Positions 1-12,477 of a stretch of DNA of 64,000 nucleotides are shown piece by piece. Location: contig WIXG01000196.1 of the NCBI GenBank assembly GCA_009869945.1, positions 84,894-148,893 on the forward strand. The letters are read 5' to 3'. The notes under the pieces are model-generated. The model was given only the letters and a program-made list of their open reading frames with translations, was not told the origin of the DNA and searched no databases. The stretch comes from Mesaphorura yosii. Taxonomy: Eukaryota; Arthropoda; Collembola; Poduromorpha; Tullbergiidae. Positions within the stretch are counted from its first letter, which is position 1; every line of letters begins with the position of its first letter. The position numbers and the translations under genes are program-made.

Positions 1-141
1 TACTTATTACTTTGTACAGGCAATTTTCTCATCAGTTAAGATATAGCTGATTTCTGCTACAGTTTCATTTGACTGTTCAAATTTTCTTTTGTATTGTAGT
101 CGGTGTTTAAGATTCGGTGATTGGAAATCAGGGTTGGATAG

Positions 142-2626
142 ATGGGTGGCACTCGAGTGTACGTCGGAGGCTTGCCATACGGAGTGCGTGAAAAGGATTT
201 GGAAAGGTTTTTCAAAGGCTATGGACGGATCAGAGACATCCTCATCAAAAATGGGTATGGTTTCGTTGAATTTGACGATTATCGCGATGCGGATGATGCA
301 GTTTACGAACTAAATGGGAAGGACCTCCTAGGAGAAAGGTGAGTTGAACCGAGTAGATAAAAAATCAACGTGCTTAAAACTTCTAGTAACACAGTCTGGT
401 GGTCTCTCCTACCTCCAATTCCCCCAAAGTGACTTTGGAATATTTAGAAAAACGTGTTTAATGGTGTACTGCTTATCTTGTAGAGTCGTGGTTGAACGCG
501 CTCGGGGCATTCCAAGAGACGGAAGAGGCGGAGGCGGAGGTGGCAGTCGCTCGAGCAGCAGCAGCTTCAGTCGTCGCGGTCCCCCCAGAAGTTCGGACAA
601 GTGAGTGATTTGAATTTTGAAGTGCTACCTAAGCCGCAGTTAAATTACATGACTTCACATATTGCGTGGGTTTGACTGATGCACTTTGGATTCCAGGTAT
701 GGACCACCAACGCGAACGGAGTACAGACTCACAGTCCAGAATTTGTCGAGCCGGGTGTCCTGGCAGGTATGCATCCTTCTTCGACTTGTTTGACAACTTA
801 AGGAAAAAGACAGATCCTAGACTCCCGGGGTTGTTATTTCGTACTGAGCGACTTCTTGCAGAGCGCGAGCACTCTGAAGTTGTCAAGATGTCGAAATGAC
901 AAATCGTAATAGCAGTATAGCAGTAACGAGATTATTAATGGGTTACTTCTTTTTATATGCATTCAAAGCCCCTTTCATGTGAGACGTAAGACGATGATGA
1001 GATGACGTTTGACGAAGAGAAATTCGAGACCAAAGCGGTTGCCTCGCTCCCCCGCTTCTTACCGTGGCCTAAAGACGTCTCGTCTCGATAGTATCACTGG
1101 GCTGGGTAGAGATCTTGATTCCAACACATTAGAGCCACACAAGACCGTTACCTTAGCCGGAGGGCCAGAACGTACCCAATTTGGAGCCATGATGAAAGCG
1201 TTGAAGTGGGCGCGGGGACGGGACACGGGAAGGGTTTCGCATAGTGCGTATTTGCGCCGGTGCCGTGCCATTTGGGAGCGTGATGTCCGTCTACACCAAA
1301 CCAAAGCAGAGGGCAAAGCAAGTGATCCCCGTTGATCTAGGCCTGGTGAGCCAACGTCCGTGGAGATTGCAAAGTAATAATTTCACGGTCAGAAACCAGG
1401 AACGATGGATTTCCTACAAAACGTGGCCACTTGTCAATATTTTTCTCTTTTCAGCGTTCACGTTAATGACGTTAACGTTAATTAATTAATTACTAACTAA
1501 TTCTTTGTACTGCCCCAGCTGAGGGGAGATTGTAACGAATTTGGAATTACCAGGTCAGTACGAGATATGAGGAAAAGATGAGTTCTGTTATATCTCAGAT
1601 AGGACCCCTTGCATTTAACGTGAATTAAAAGTAAGACACTTTAATTTAATGCTTCGTGTCTCCATTTCGTGGCGCTTCCGGCTGCCAACGTGCCCACGAG
1701 CATGTCTTTGGACCGAATTCTGCTTTCTTTCAAGACTCAGCGGGCGCTGGGCGTGCGGGCGTTTGTCCTTACTTGATTTTCGTTGTGTCCAGGACCTTAA
1801 GGATTATATGAGGCAGGCAGGTGAAGTCACCTATGCGGATGCGCACAAGGCAAGCAAGAATGAAGGGTAAGTCACTGACCTTCACTATTGTACCTATTGA
1901 AGAGAATGCTGTGCTTAATTAAACCTGTGCTTTGAAGGGTTGTAGAGTTTGCGAGCTACTCTGACATGAAGGCAGCCCTGGAGAAACTGGACGACACGGA
2001 GCTGAACGGGCGGAGGATCCGATTGGTGGAGGAGCGAGGTGGCCGTGGCAGAAAGTCAAGGTCCAGGTCGAGGGGCAGGGACTCCAGAAGTCGATCCAGA
2101 TCGAGGTCAAGATCTAGCCGGTCAAGATCCAAGGACTCTCGTTCCAAGGTAATTGAACACCGCTCATCCAGTTTTAGCTGATGAGGACAGTAGAAACTAT
2201 TGAAAGCGTTGTTTCTCTTCAACAGTCCAAGTCAAGGAGCAGATCGAAATCAAAGTCCAAGTCCAAGAGCAAGTCTCGCTCTAAATCAAAGGTGAGATTT
2301 TGTTGAACGCCAGCGTCCAACATGGATCGCCTGGTTGAGTGCGACTAGAATTCTGATGGTGCGTTTCTCGATGCAGACTCCCAGGTCGAGGTCTCGTTCA
2401 CGAAGCGAGTCAGCCGGGCGTGACACGAAGGAGGATGTGAAAGTTGAGGACGGGAACAAGCAAGACAGCGAGACGGAAGGTAACTAATCGCGAGTAAAGT
2501 AATGGAATAGCAGGGTATTGAGGAAATATCCCAATTCCAACACATCTCACCCATATCTCCGTTGGTTTAGGTCGAGAACAAGAAATGAAGGCAGAAGACG
2601 TGGATGGCGATGGAAATGATAACTGA
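142..2626 (+). CDS. B52: SR splicing factor, B52 / SRSF4-5-6 group
   Basis: Nuclear serine/arginine-rich splicing factor that binds exonic enhancers and recruits spliceosome components. Eight coding exons fit: 142-338, 484-600, 697-766, 1793-1866, 1938-2148, 2226-2291, 2377-2479, 2571-2626 (297 residues). RRM1 covers residues 4-70 ([10 protein letters not shown], then the RNP1-like YGFVEFDDY). A Gly/Ser linker follows, then a second RRM beginning YRLTVQNL with the SWQDLKD heptapeptide that marks the SR family, spanning the junction of exons 3 and 4. Dense RS/SR/KS dipeptides start near residue 195, and the tail is acidic. The leader is spliced: an acceptor at 98-99 precedes the ATG, so the promoter lies outside the window. 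Intron 3 is 1026 bases, far longer than its neighbours, and may hold a poison exon. The family is certain; which SRSF paralogue it corresponds to is not. Confidence 0.95.
983..1348 (+). promoter_or_regulatory. Candidate poison (NMD) cassette exon in the B52 intron
   Basis: Inside the long third intron of the SR gene lies a comparatively GC-rich stretch ending in a strong donor (CCTG|GTGAGC, donor at 1349). Possible acceptor AGs lie near 982-990. Exon 3 ends in phase 0, and entry at either AG quickly meets TAA or TGA, so inclusion would truncate the protein after RRM2 begins. Vertebrate and insect SR genes are known to autoregulate through such exons. The exact 5' edge is not resolved and no transcript evidence is available. 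Confidence 0.4.
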
Positions 2627-2781
2627 GATGGAGCACTTGATGGTGGAAGTGGGTTCTTGGTATATTCATTTAAAAGATAAATACAAACTCAGGCCATTCA
2701 AGTTGGATGATGTTAGTAGATAATGTCGAGTGTGTCCTAAAAAGGTTCTGAAGAAATTTTGATTTCTGTAAGCTGTTCCCT

Positions 2782-2797
2782 TTTATTTGAAATTAAA
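2782..2797. terminator. Facing poly(A) signals of B52 (+) and MEPCE (-)
   Basis: On the plus strand ATTAAA lies at 2792-2797, about 165 bases after the B52 stop. On the minus strand AATAAA lies at 2787-2782, about 170 bases after the MEPCE stop. Cleavage normally falls 10-30 bases downstream of the signal, so the two convergent transcripts should overlap by a few tens of bases. Confidence 0.6.
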
Positions 2798-2958
2798 TAT
2801 ACGTCCATACTTGATTCTACTTGTGTATCTGAAAGCGCTTCTTGAGTGCTTTTATTCGAATTATTTTCATGGTTCTGACGAAGGTATTAAATTTTAACAT
2901 TGACAAAAACCAACCACATCGTTGAATGGATCTTGACATGATTATTAGATTATTACTG

Positions 2959-5571
2959 CTATGACGATTCCTCCTTACAGCATATTGATTTCGTGAACAC
3001 AAGAAGCGGTCTCTGAAAGCCCTTTGCTTGGTGCATTGGAGTCCCAACGGCTTCCACATGTTCATATCCGACCTCCTTGAGCAGAAATTCTTGAAACTGG
3101 TCCGGGAAGAATTGGATTTTCTTGAAGGTACAGAATATCTCTTCCTAAAATAAAACGAGAAACGAAATTGCAGACGTAATATTCCAAATATTCCTAAGCC
3201 GAGTGGAATTACCGTGAGTTTCTTCTTCTTTTGATATGAACTCCAGTTCTGTGGCTCCAAGATGAACCTTCCGCCCGGCCGAAGGTGGCGAAATCCTCTC
3301 CTGAAGAATCGTTTCAGACCGTCATCACCGAAATTCAAATGAATCCATTTAGTTACACTTAGGCAAAGTATTGCGTCGAACTCCGGCGTAACGGAGTCTA
3401 ACTGGCTGTCAACGTCAAGCACGTAGTTTTCCTAGAAAATAAGCACGCGAAGTCTAAGTTGAATTTATTCATTGAAGGAAAATGTGTTCAAGTTCGCAGG
3501 AATCTGGCTCACCTGGAGGAAGTTGACATTGTAGGGAAATGGAACGCATTTCGTCTCCTTTTGCTCGCTGTTTGGTTGAGTTTGTGGTGGGCATGGCTTT
3601 AGGGCACCGTACACAAGCGGAAGGTACTGTGGAAAGCGTACAGTCACGTCACACGGGTCTTGATCAATGTAGTGCTTAATATTTTTGCGTGCTGCTGTAA
3701 CGAGATGGTTGTCGATGTCCACACCAAGAATGCGTCGTGGCTTGAAGTCTCGAGCAACGGACAGCGTCACGTGACCCACATTGCAGCCGATGTCAAGCAC
3801 GTCCTTTCCCTCAACCCACTCCTTCTTGATCATCCGCAGCCTCACGTCGTCACCATCGGACAACGTGTTTGAATTTCGATAACCATAATAGCGGTTGTAG
3901 TTGCCGTATTGGAACGTTTTATTCTTCGGGTGAAATGACTTTTGCCCTTGTTGTACAGCGCTACTCGACGACTCTCCACTTCCACTACTCTGTGGCTGTT
4001 GTTCCTTGCCTCCACCTCTCCCTGATTTCTCCAATGCTTCTGCTGTCGTGTCCGTTTTGACGGACGTGCTCTGGTTCTGACTTGAATTCTGTTGGTTGTG
4101 ATGGTGGTGATGCCTCGTTCGCTTCATTCCTGGCTGAGGTATCACAGGGGATCTATTAAAAATAGAAGTGCAGAGTACAAATCTCAATTATTGATTGCAA
4201 TGGTGTGTTGCTTGGTGATAAATGCCGTCGTACTTACACGATTGGGTCAAATCGGTTATGACGGATTCTCTTCCGATAATAGGGGCGCTGATTTCTTTGA
4301 AACTCGTTAAAATACTTGGGTTTCCTCGCTGACGATGTACCAGGGTTGGATTGAAATATCAGGGATTGTTGGACGTGGTAATCATAGTGGCCCGCAGGAA
4401 ACCGACGGCTGTTAAGGTACATGTCTGTGGTTGGAGGGGAGAAAGGCTCACTCATCATGTGGTGGGAGTTAAATAGTCTCGAGAGGGATGGCGATTCAAA
4501 CGGAAACGTTATCATTTCGGAGCTGTCGTCCAAGCCATCACCTCGAAGTATAAAAGGAGATGGTTGATGAGCAGAAGAGAGAGGCACATAGTCACTAGTG
4601 GGCCTTCTGAGTCCCATGAAAACAGGGGACTCAACTTTGTCTGCTCTTTTCTCTGGAGTGTCGGGAGAACATTTTTGGTTGCTTTCAACACTTTCTTCTT
4701 TGTTAACCAGCTCCTCCGTAGAAGGTTGTTGTTCAATGTCCTTATCCACAAGTTTGGCATCTTCATTTTCTTCATGCTCAGGAGTAGCTTCATTTAATAT
4801 CTCCTTGCAACGATTCGGGGATAGCCCGCCCTAAGGAAGTATAAAATTGGCCTTGACAATACAGAAGATATCCAGTGCTGCAGTCAGTGTCGCCAACACA
4901 GCCAGCGCTGACTAACAGTGAGTCAGTAGACCAAATAAACGTAACAACTAAGTAACTCTAGTCGACTTACAGGAGACAGACTTCTTTCTCGGACTAGTTT
5001 CTTATCCTGACCACACGTGGAAGAGTTTCCTCCCTCTACGTCGTCCGCATGGCATTTATCGTCGATTTCCTCGCCAGTTCCAGCGCTGCATTCGCTATCA
5101 TTCTTTATCCGCAAGCTGCGACGCCGATGTCTCCTGGACTTGGCAGCAATATTAACGACCCCACGAGACACCTCCGCCGATGTGGTTTGTGTGGCGGGAC
5201 TGAACGGGGAGTTCTGCAATCCAAGAGGATCAGTTGGGTTTTTAGGAATGAAGATGGGAATTTCTCCAATTCGATGTGTCGGTACCTATGAAACATGGAT
5301 AAAATGAATCAACCATGCAATGAAGATCTCCACCCATGTATAAACCCTAAATCTAAGTTGATATTTAGTATTTTACTAATACGCATGAACTCACTGGCAT
5401 TGGCGACGTTTTTGGGGTGTTGGCGTTATCTGACCGGCCCAGACTATTCAAATTGAGTGGATCATGTATATTTCCTCCTAGAAGGAATTTGGACGGCAGC
5501 ACACTCGTCGGCTGACGCCTACTGTAATGATATCTCCCCTTCTTATGCGGAGGCACGTATCTCGTGTCCAT
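2959..5571 (-). CDS. MEPCE: 7SK snRNA methylphosphate capping enzyme (MEPCE/Bin3)
   Basis: S-adenosylmethionine-dependent methyltransferase that caps the 5' gamma-phosphate of 7SK snRNA and stays in the 7SK snRNP controlling P-TEFb. Exons on the minus strand: 5571-5395, 5285-4971, 4830-4238, 4152-3513, 3431-3213, 3144-2959, giving 709 residues. The long N-terminal part is low complexity (Ser, Glu, Arg, a short His run). The catalytic domain starts near residue 440 with [13 protein letters not shown], followed by SAM motif [14 protein letters not shown] and the acidic GVDIDNHLV. The Bin3 domain follows, with [15 protein letters not shown], a GL-RFF helix, [14 protein letters not shown] and a KGFQRPL tail. 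The leader has an acceptor just before 5595. MEPCE proper is preferred over BCDIN3D because of the long N-terminus and the specific motifs. Confidence 0.95.
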
Positions 5572-5599
5572 CTTTGTTATTTCGTCCTGATGTATCTGG

Positions 5600-6902
5600 A
5601 ACAAAACACACCCAGTTTAGCGTCAGTGATCGTCAGATCATCACTGCCTGATACCAGATTTGTGATTTGGAAGGACTATTTTAGCTCTTATGACGAAGAG
5701 CAAGCTAAGCGAGCTGCCAGCATATAATAGCCAGGTTACACTTACTCACAGTTACATGTGATCTTCTGGACCTGCTTTAGCTAACAAAAGAGTCGTTGGG
5801 TTCCATGACTGACAGTCCAGGGACAGTCGTTTGGCTCTCCAGAGTAAAAAAACTGAGCACTTTCTTGTTTACAAGCTGCAAGTTAGCATCACTGTTCTGA
5901 ACGACAATTGAAAAGATCACGCAAAATACGAAATGGTATTCGAATGAATGCACGATTCAATTTTTCCACTCTAGGCCCCAGCGTGTTCTCATCAACGCAC
6001 TTCAGATCACCCGGCACACGGAACCAACGCACCAATTCTTAATTCAATCCAATAATGCGTTAATCCAACATCGTAAAGCTACACTGTAAGTCGTAAGATG
6101 TACTTAAGTTAGCATCGTTGACTATCAGTTCGTCGACTCATTCACAGGCGGAAGCTGATCTGATCGTAAATTAAATGCGTGTTTTCGGAAGCTATCTGTC
6201 GTAAATACCTTCGTTATATATTCACAAGCGAACAAAGGGGAATGTGCAGCAGATGCAAACAGCAGATCAACCTAAAGCCACTATCGTGTCGGTGTTGGGA
6301 CAAATGCAGAAGGGCATTTGGGCACGGACCCAGCAAAATACAAAAGCCTTTCGCACTACATCTCAACGTGTTGTTTTCGGTCAACAACACTTTTCGGTAT
6401 AAACCCGTTTTCAATACAAACCCGTCAAAACGCACAACATCCAACATCTGTGCATTTTTGAATCAATCTAATCAAAATTTATAAGCTGATGGTTTGTGCT
6501 CGCTCAGGGTCAGTCAGAAGTTACAAGGCAGAAAACGCGTGTTAGAAAATCAAGTGACATCTGATAACCAAACACCAGATAAGGAGGACTAGGAGGGTGA
6601 CTTGGAATTAAGTGTGTTGAGTGGACCCATTTAGCATTTGAAGGAAATTTGCATTGCGGTGCACAGTTGAGCATTCTTTTCTTGCGGAGGGCCACAGTGT
6701 GCTGCAACCGATAGAAAGTAAAAATTTGTCTCAATTCGAGTTACGTGTAACTTGGCTAACGAACTTGACTCGCATTATCATTACCTTCCCAAACTGGACA
6801 GGAGCTTCACACTGGCGGAGGATTGACAAAGTCTTAATTCGTCGGCGCCCATTGACCTGATAAAGTTCGGTCCGTCTATCTATACGTGAACAAGGTGCTT
6901 GC
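5600..6902. other. Divergent intergenic region MEPCE / SEC62
   Basis: About 1.3 kb between two divergently oriented start codons. It must hold both promoters and the noncoding first exon of MEPCE, whose leader is spliced. No TATA box at a convincing position and no conserved coding sequence was seen. Short open frames here have no recognisable domain. Confidence 0.5.
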
Positions 6903-8241
6903 ATGATGGCAGATCAAAAGAAGACGACGAGAGCCCGGAAACGAAAGGAAGCAGCAGAGCCTACTGCAGCTGTGCCTGACAAGGCAACGAAGGAGGAGTA
7001 TCACATTGCAAGATGGATGAGGAACAACGTTCCAGTGAAAAAGACCAAATTTCTGAGCCATACCGTGGAGTATTTTACGGGTTGTAAGGCTGTGGATAAG
7101 TTATTGGACTCACCCTGGGCTCAACCCCAAAAGTCAGGGGAAGATGCGCTGTTTACGACCAGAGAAAGTGTCGTAGAATATTTGGATACAATGCTTAGGC
7201 ACAAGCTATTCCATCGCGCTCGGAAAATCATTGTGCCGGAAAACGAACTCAAGTCTAAGAAGAAGAAGGAAAAGGAGGAGAAAGATCGCGGTCAGAAAGA
7301 GGAAAAGGAAGGACGAGATCAGAAAGCCAAGGGTGACGAGGTGGGAGAGTCCAGCCAAGCCGAGTGTGAGAAGGGCGACAAGTCGGCGAAAAAGGAGAAG
7401 GATGACGGGGACAAGAAGAAGCGAAAGGTTAGGCTGGACATGCATCTGGAGCAGGCATTTGTGGATGGAATTGACGCTTACGTGTGGATTTATGAACCTA
7501 CTCCATACTATTACTACTTTTTTGGACTTCTGGTCGTCGTGGCTGTGATTGCGATTTGTCTCTTTCCTCTTTGGCCTTCATCAGTGAGGTCAGTCCTAGC
7601 TAACTAGTTTCGCCAATTAATTTCTTTGACTCACTTCAAAGTCAAAGTCCTTATCTGATTCTTCTCTATTTGAATTTTTACGCAGGCAAGGTGTATACTA
7701 TCTGAGTTTGGCAGCGGCTGGGTTCCTCGTATTCATTTTAGCACTTGCGATCATTCGGCTGCTTGTCTTTTGTGCGGTGTGGGCGTTAAGCTTTGGACAC
7801 AGGCACCTATGGTTACTCCCCAACCTGACGGAGGATGTCGGATTCTTTGCTTCGTTTTGGCCGTTGTATAAGGTGAGCCATTTAAACAATATTTTAACCT
7901 TCCGGTGGGCTTCCTTCTTTAGAAACTGATTCTCTTTGCAGTACGAATACAAGGACAATGACAGTAGCAGCGCAGAGGTGAAATCAACGAGCGAGGATGA
8001 GTCCAGCGACCCTAAAAGTGCTGAGAGGTAATCACAACACATATAAATTTTTCAAGAAAGGCCGTTCTTTCTAATTTGCAACCTTCATGACTTGTGCAGT
8101 GGGAAGCCGGAGACTCGCACACAGTCAGGAGAGTCTCGGAATCTCGAAGCATCCCACTCGGAGACGGAATCCGACGAAAGTCAGAAATCTCAAACGGGGC
8201 GTGATTTTGAATTAGTGGATCCGGAGGAAATAGATTCATAG
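6903..8241 (+). CDS. SEC62: Translocation protein SEC62
   Basis: ER membrane protein of the SEC61/SEC62/SEC63 complex that supports post-translational protein import and ER-phagy. Exons 6903-7588, 7686-7872, 7942-8027, 8100-8241 give 366 residues. The N-terminus is basic. The cytosolic SEC62 domain carries IARWMRNNVPVKKTKFL, VEYFTGCKAVDKLLDS and LFHRARKIIVP. A very lysine-rich charged stretch (residues about 115-180) precedes two transmembrane helices (about 207-228 and 236-260). The C-terminal tail is acidic and serine-rich. Two start codons lie in tandem (6903 and 6906); either would work. A poly(A) signal AATAAA lies at 8471-8476. The gene is divergent from MEPCE and convergent with WDPCP. 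Confidence 0.96.
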
Positions 8242-8470
8242 TCCACTGTGAACTACTACTTAGCTAACAAGTTTAGTTTATAAGTTTATTTATACGTCAC
8301 TTCCTCCACAATCAATCGCTTAGAATTTCTTACTACAAACTCAACTGAAGTGGATTTCCATCACCAGAAGCACGACTCCTTGGATCGGGATGCAACAAGT
8401 TTATTCGTGTCTCGTGTGAGCTCATTTGTTCTGGCGTTATAAGTTTGTTTCGTTATATTATTAAATCGTG

Positions 8471-8551
8471 AATAAAGGGAACTCTGATGTTTGTTTGATT
8501 TCATTCACAAACTATAAAGGCCCACGCCTGCTTGAAAACTTGCGATTTATT
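8471..8551. terminator. Poly(A) signals of SEC62 (+) and WDPCP (-)
   Basis: AATAAA on the plus strand at 8471-8476 lies 230 bases after the SEC62 stop. The minus strand has AATAAA at 8551-8546, about 52 bases after the WDPCP stop. The two convergent genes therefore end within roughly 75 bases of each other. Confidence 0.6.
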
Positions 8552-8602
8552 TGACTGACGAGTCCAAGTCGTATGCTTCCTAGTTGGTTTGCCCGTACAA
8601 AC

Positions 8603-11600
8603 TTAAACGGAGCCCAATTCAACGATCCTAATCTTTGAGTCAAGCTTCGAATTCGGAATAGGCGAATTCTCTTCTGCGTCGCTTCCTCCCTGTTGCGGAG
8701 GTTGGCCTACTTGGCGCTGATCTGTATGTGATTTTTGGAGCTGCGGCGTGGCAGTGTGAACAGGCCGCCTTGTCTTCGGAGATGGAGTTTGGCGTTTCCA
8801 CAATTCGGTTTCACAGTCAGGACTCGTAAGGCCCCTTATGCTCCCAGCATGACCATGAGGGTCAGCCCCACTAGAACGCCTCTCAGAATTTAGCGGCTGA
8901 TGGAGCTGGGCCGAGTTAATGGACCCCGCGTAAGCTTCGCTCGAGTACGTTGAACTGAGCTCGGATAAGTACGATTCCGAGTCTGAGCATGAGCACGACT
9001 CGTCTGAGGAAGAAAAGGTATCGGAGTACTCACTCGTGTCTCCATCTGAAATCATGAGAATCACAATGAACGCTGAATAGGAATACGCGTACATGTGAGA
9101 GGTACCATCGGACGACTCTTGATCGCTAGTGAGGTTTGCAGAAACGTTATTCGCTTGGAGACACTGAAGGAATTCTTGATCGTTCAAAGCGTCGGCGACC
9201 TTTCGAATGTGTCGAAGCAGCTTATCGTCCTTCAAGCTCAGGGCAATCTGAAAACGTTAATGTAATCTAGTTTACAGCTGCGGGTGGGGGGAAGGCCCAG
9301 TTTACCTGAAGTGCACGTTCGAATCTCCTGGCACGGAGCATCCACATGAAAAACTTTTTGGCCAGCATGCAAACCGAGGACAGGTGTTTTTTGTGGTAGT
9401 ACTCGTCCGGTGGATTGGTCGGAACAAAGAACAAAGCCAGGAGCTCCTCCAGCTCTGCTAAACACATTATGATAAGATAAAATAGATCACGGTCACGCAG
9501 GCACCCCACTACATTGCAGCAGTCTAACCTTCTGCACCTTCCGAGTAATCTTTGCCAATGAGATCTCCAAAGATGAAGTACATCGACTGCAAACACTGCT
9601 CGGATTTCCACTGCACATTCGCCAGCAGCCGTGTGGCCTCAGCCGTGCGGTGATCAGTCAAGTAGAACTTTACGAGGTTCAGCAACTTCATTGATCCTAA
9701 TGCCAATCGTAACCCGGCCACCTCGCCACTGTTGATAAAATCTAAAATTATAGCCTGATCAGGGCCGAACCAGTAACGAATCTCGACTGACGAACCTACG
9801 AAACTTAATCGTCAGGTATGAGTTGCATTGTCTAGCCCGCACTGGCGCCCAAATTAGCTTATCAACAGGAGCAGGTGGAACAAGCTCTTGCGTCATGGAG
9901 GGCGTGGTACTGTTCACTGGACAGAGGAGAATCGGTGTCAACGCACAGTCAAAAACCTGAAACTGTCCCTGGTCTCCGGCCACGATGAGAAGGTGTGAAT
10001 GAGGATGCCAAGACAGCGCTGTTGGGATCTGCGACATCAACGCCAGTGCGACAGTAATTTTAATTCGGATGAGGCTCCATTATTGGGTAATTGGGGTTTC
10101 AAACAAAGTGTCTTACGAAGCTGCAGTTGGCTGTCCGAGTAATTTGCCCTTCTCTTGAATGCACAGCAACTGTGCGATCTGAGCAGCCGACTCCTAATCG
10201 CGTGAATGATCCGCTATACGAGTGGCAGAGAACCGTGCTCTGAATTGGGAAGGCGATCTCATTCCGAAATTTAGTGCTGGTGTTTCCTCTAACTTGGTAT
10301 GCAGTCTCAATTCCAAGCAGTTGCCCCTGAACAAGTACTGAGACTGAGTATCATTCCAGTTCGACCCATCCGTTATCAAATTGTCGAGCTGCTTACCGAC
10401 ACCGGGTGGAAATTAGTCTCAAGTGCCAGCACTTCAATGGTGGCATCTTTCCTGTCGATGAAGTAAGTCTCCAGGAGATTGTTCTCGGTCTTGGCGAAAA
10501 AATTCAGCTCGGGTTCATGTCTACAAGTGTTTATCACACCAATGAAGGCCTGAGCTTGTACACTTTGTCTTGACTCACCCATGTAGTGAATAGATGAGGA
10601 TGTTGGCTCGCTCCTCCGGTTTCGGTGTCCAGGGAAAAACTTCATCTTTCGAGTTGCGCCACCAAATCATAAACTGTGCACACAGTAAGGTAAAATGAGG
10701 TCGTCACGCAGGCGTGTTCAGAAGGCAACATGCTAGGGTCAGGGGCCCATTCTTACCAAATTCAAAGCCTCGCTTAAGGCTACGTGCTTGGCCACCGGCT
10801 TCCTTGCGCTGAGAGCAGGCAAAAAGTTTCTGTACGTCGAAACTTCAGTTTCCTTCTTATCACTACGATCATGGTGTGTAGGACCGGCCATGTTGTAAGC
10901 ATCTTCATCTTCTTCGTCCCCCACGCCAATAGAGGCCGGCTTTCTGAAGGTAACAAACGTAAACTCAAAAAGCACGAAGGAAGTTTGGAAGTCAAAATAT
11001 TTCACATACTACCTTGCAACAACTAGCCGATTATCAGGGAAGAGAAACAGAACATGTCTTTGGCCATAGGCGACTGCAACACAAACCACAGTCAGTGAAA
11101 TCACCTGTCGTCGTCACTTGTGCCGCATTTGGTCGTCATTACCTGATGTTAGGGGCTCGTCGAAATTCAGCAGCTGGTTTATGACGTAGACGTACTCGTG
11201 TGCGAAAAGATTCTTCACATAAACATGGATGATTGTCCCGTTCATCAAGATGAGTGTCAGCTTCTTGTGCGAGGAGCGGTGAACTGCGAAAATTTCCGAA
11301 GCTGCAATCGCATTCTGTCAAACACAAGCATACTATTTACTCTGCACTCTCCATTCGATCCAAATGTCCGTCTTAAGACGATTTGAGTTTGTACCTGGAC
11401 TTGCTTGAGTGTGGCATTTCCTTCGACACGCTCATGATTATCAGCCGAGCCCTCTTCACTTTCGCCGCCTGAATTGCTCTTCCGGAAATCATCGCTGTCC
11501 TTGTCGTTTCCTTCCTCTACTGACTCGTCACTTCGGTCTTTGCCTTCGTCACCCTCAAGAAGGTACTTCAAATCATCTGTGTTATCGGCACAGTTCTCGT

Positions 11601-11847
11601 CCGATCCCACATCGTCATCGTCGTGGCTGTCTTCGTCGAAGAGAGTCCTTGTGTTGCTGCTCTTCTTCTTGACGAGTTTCTTCACATCTTTGAAGAACTT
11701 CTTCGTGGAATTCGACTTGCCTATGCTGGAATTGCGGAGAGCAAATTCCTCCTTGAAGTCTTGGTACAGTCTATGCCCGGACAGGTGAGAATCGTTTCCT
11801 AAAAACACAGGTAGGAAATGCTGCTGAAATAGCAAGGAGCCTGCCAT
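8603..11847 (-). CDS. WDPCP: WD-repeat planar cell polarity effector, fritz homologue (WDPCP)
   Basis: Effector of planar cell polarity and ciliogenesis; in the CPLANE module it works with inturned and fuzzy. Exons: 11847-11395, 11314-11143, 11073-11013, 10943-10757, 10673-10579, 10520-10397, 10326-10117, 10028-9800, 9741-9529, 9457-9306, 9247-9106, 9045-8603 (826 residues). Family landmarks: a WW-then-PWTPKPEERANILIY segment, a beta-propeller segment with LGVGCSDRTVAVH, LSWHPHSHLLIVAGDQGQFQ and FDCALTPI, then the alpha-helical part with LNLVKFYLTDH, FFVPTNPPDEYY and AKKFFMWMLRARRFERAL. The tail is acidic/Ser-rich. The N-terminus is the weak point: the first 60 residues do not resemble the family start, so an upstream exon may exist. 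Introns 9799-9742 (58 bases) and 9105-9046 (60 bases, in frame) were inferred to restore family-like sequence. Confidence 0.87.
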
Positions 11848-12477
11848 TGCAGGAATTAATTTATTTTTTTAAAATCGAATTGAATAAGAAGGGCGTTAAT
11901 AAAATTGAGCAGGTTGAATTGACAGGGGCATGAGTATGCACATCTGTGGGTGCAATCACCAGGAAGGAAGGAACAGGTGAATCGCTCGTAGTCACTACAA
12001 CAATCTCCTCTCTCCTGCTTGAATTCGAATTGTTGCAGGTGACATGTGGCAAGGCATTATGAGAATGAAAGAGTTGATGCGTTTTGGTGAATATACGCAC
12101 GAGAGCAAAATGTTTTAATGTTTATTTAGTGTGTCAGGTCAGGAATTAGAATTCAGTTGAAGCCAATTAATTACAATATGTGTCTACAAACTATAAAGAT
12201 CCTGATTTAAAACATGCCCATAGCACGATTAAGTCACTTTGTAAGAAACCGCCTTCAGCCTTCTACTTGTAATGTTCCAATGGAATGGTCACGAGAAATA
12301 CTCTACTGTTCTCAGTTAAAAGTCAACGATTTCCCAATACTGTGATAATACGAATGAGTTGGATTCAGAACCAATAATTGAATTCTGATTTTAACTTCAA
12401 TTTCTCCCTTCATACATGATCACCTTAAATTCTGAAGTTAAGATTTGCTAATTGTACTCTACATGATTCATTGCTCA

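Noticed and set aside
4095-4115. Run of consecutive histidine codons in MEPCE as vector or tag contamination
   Set aside because: It lies within a continuous low-complexity stretch in frame with the catalytic domain, and the flanking sequence is not vector-like.
6179-6484. 101-codon plus-strand frame between MEPCE and SEC62
   Set aside because: Cys/Asn/Lys composition of translated AT-rich spacer; no motif and no splice context.
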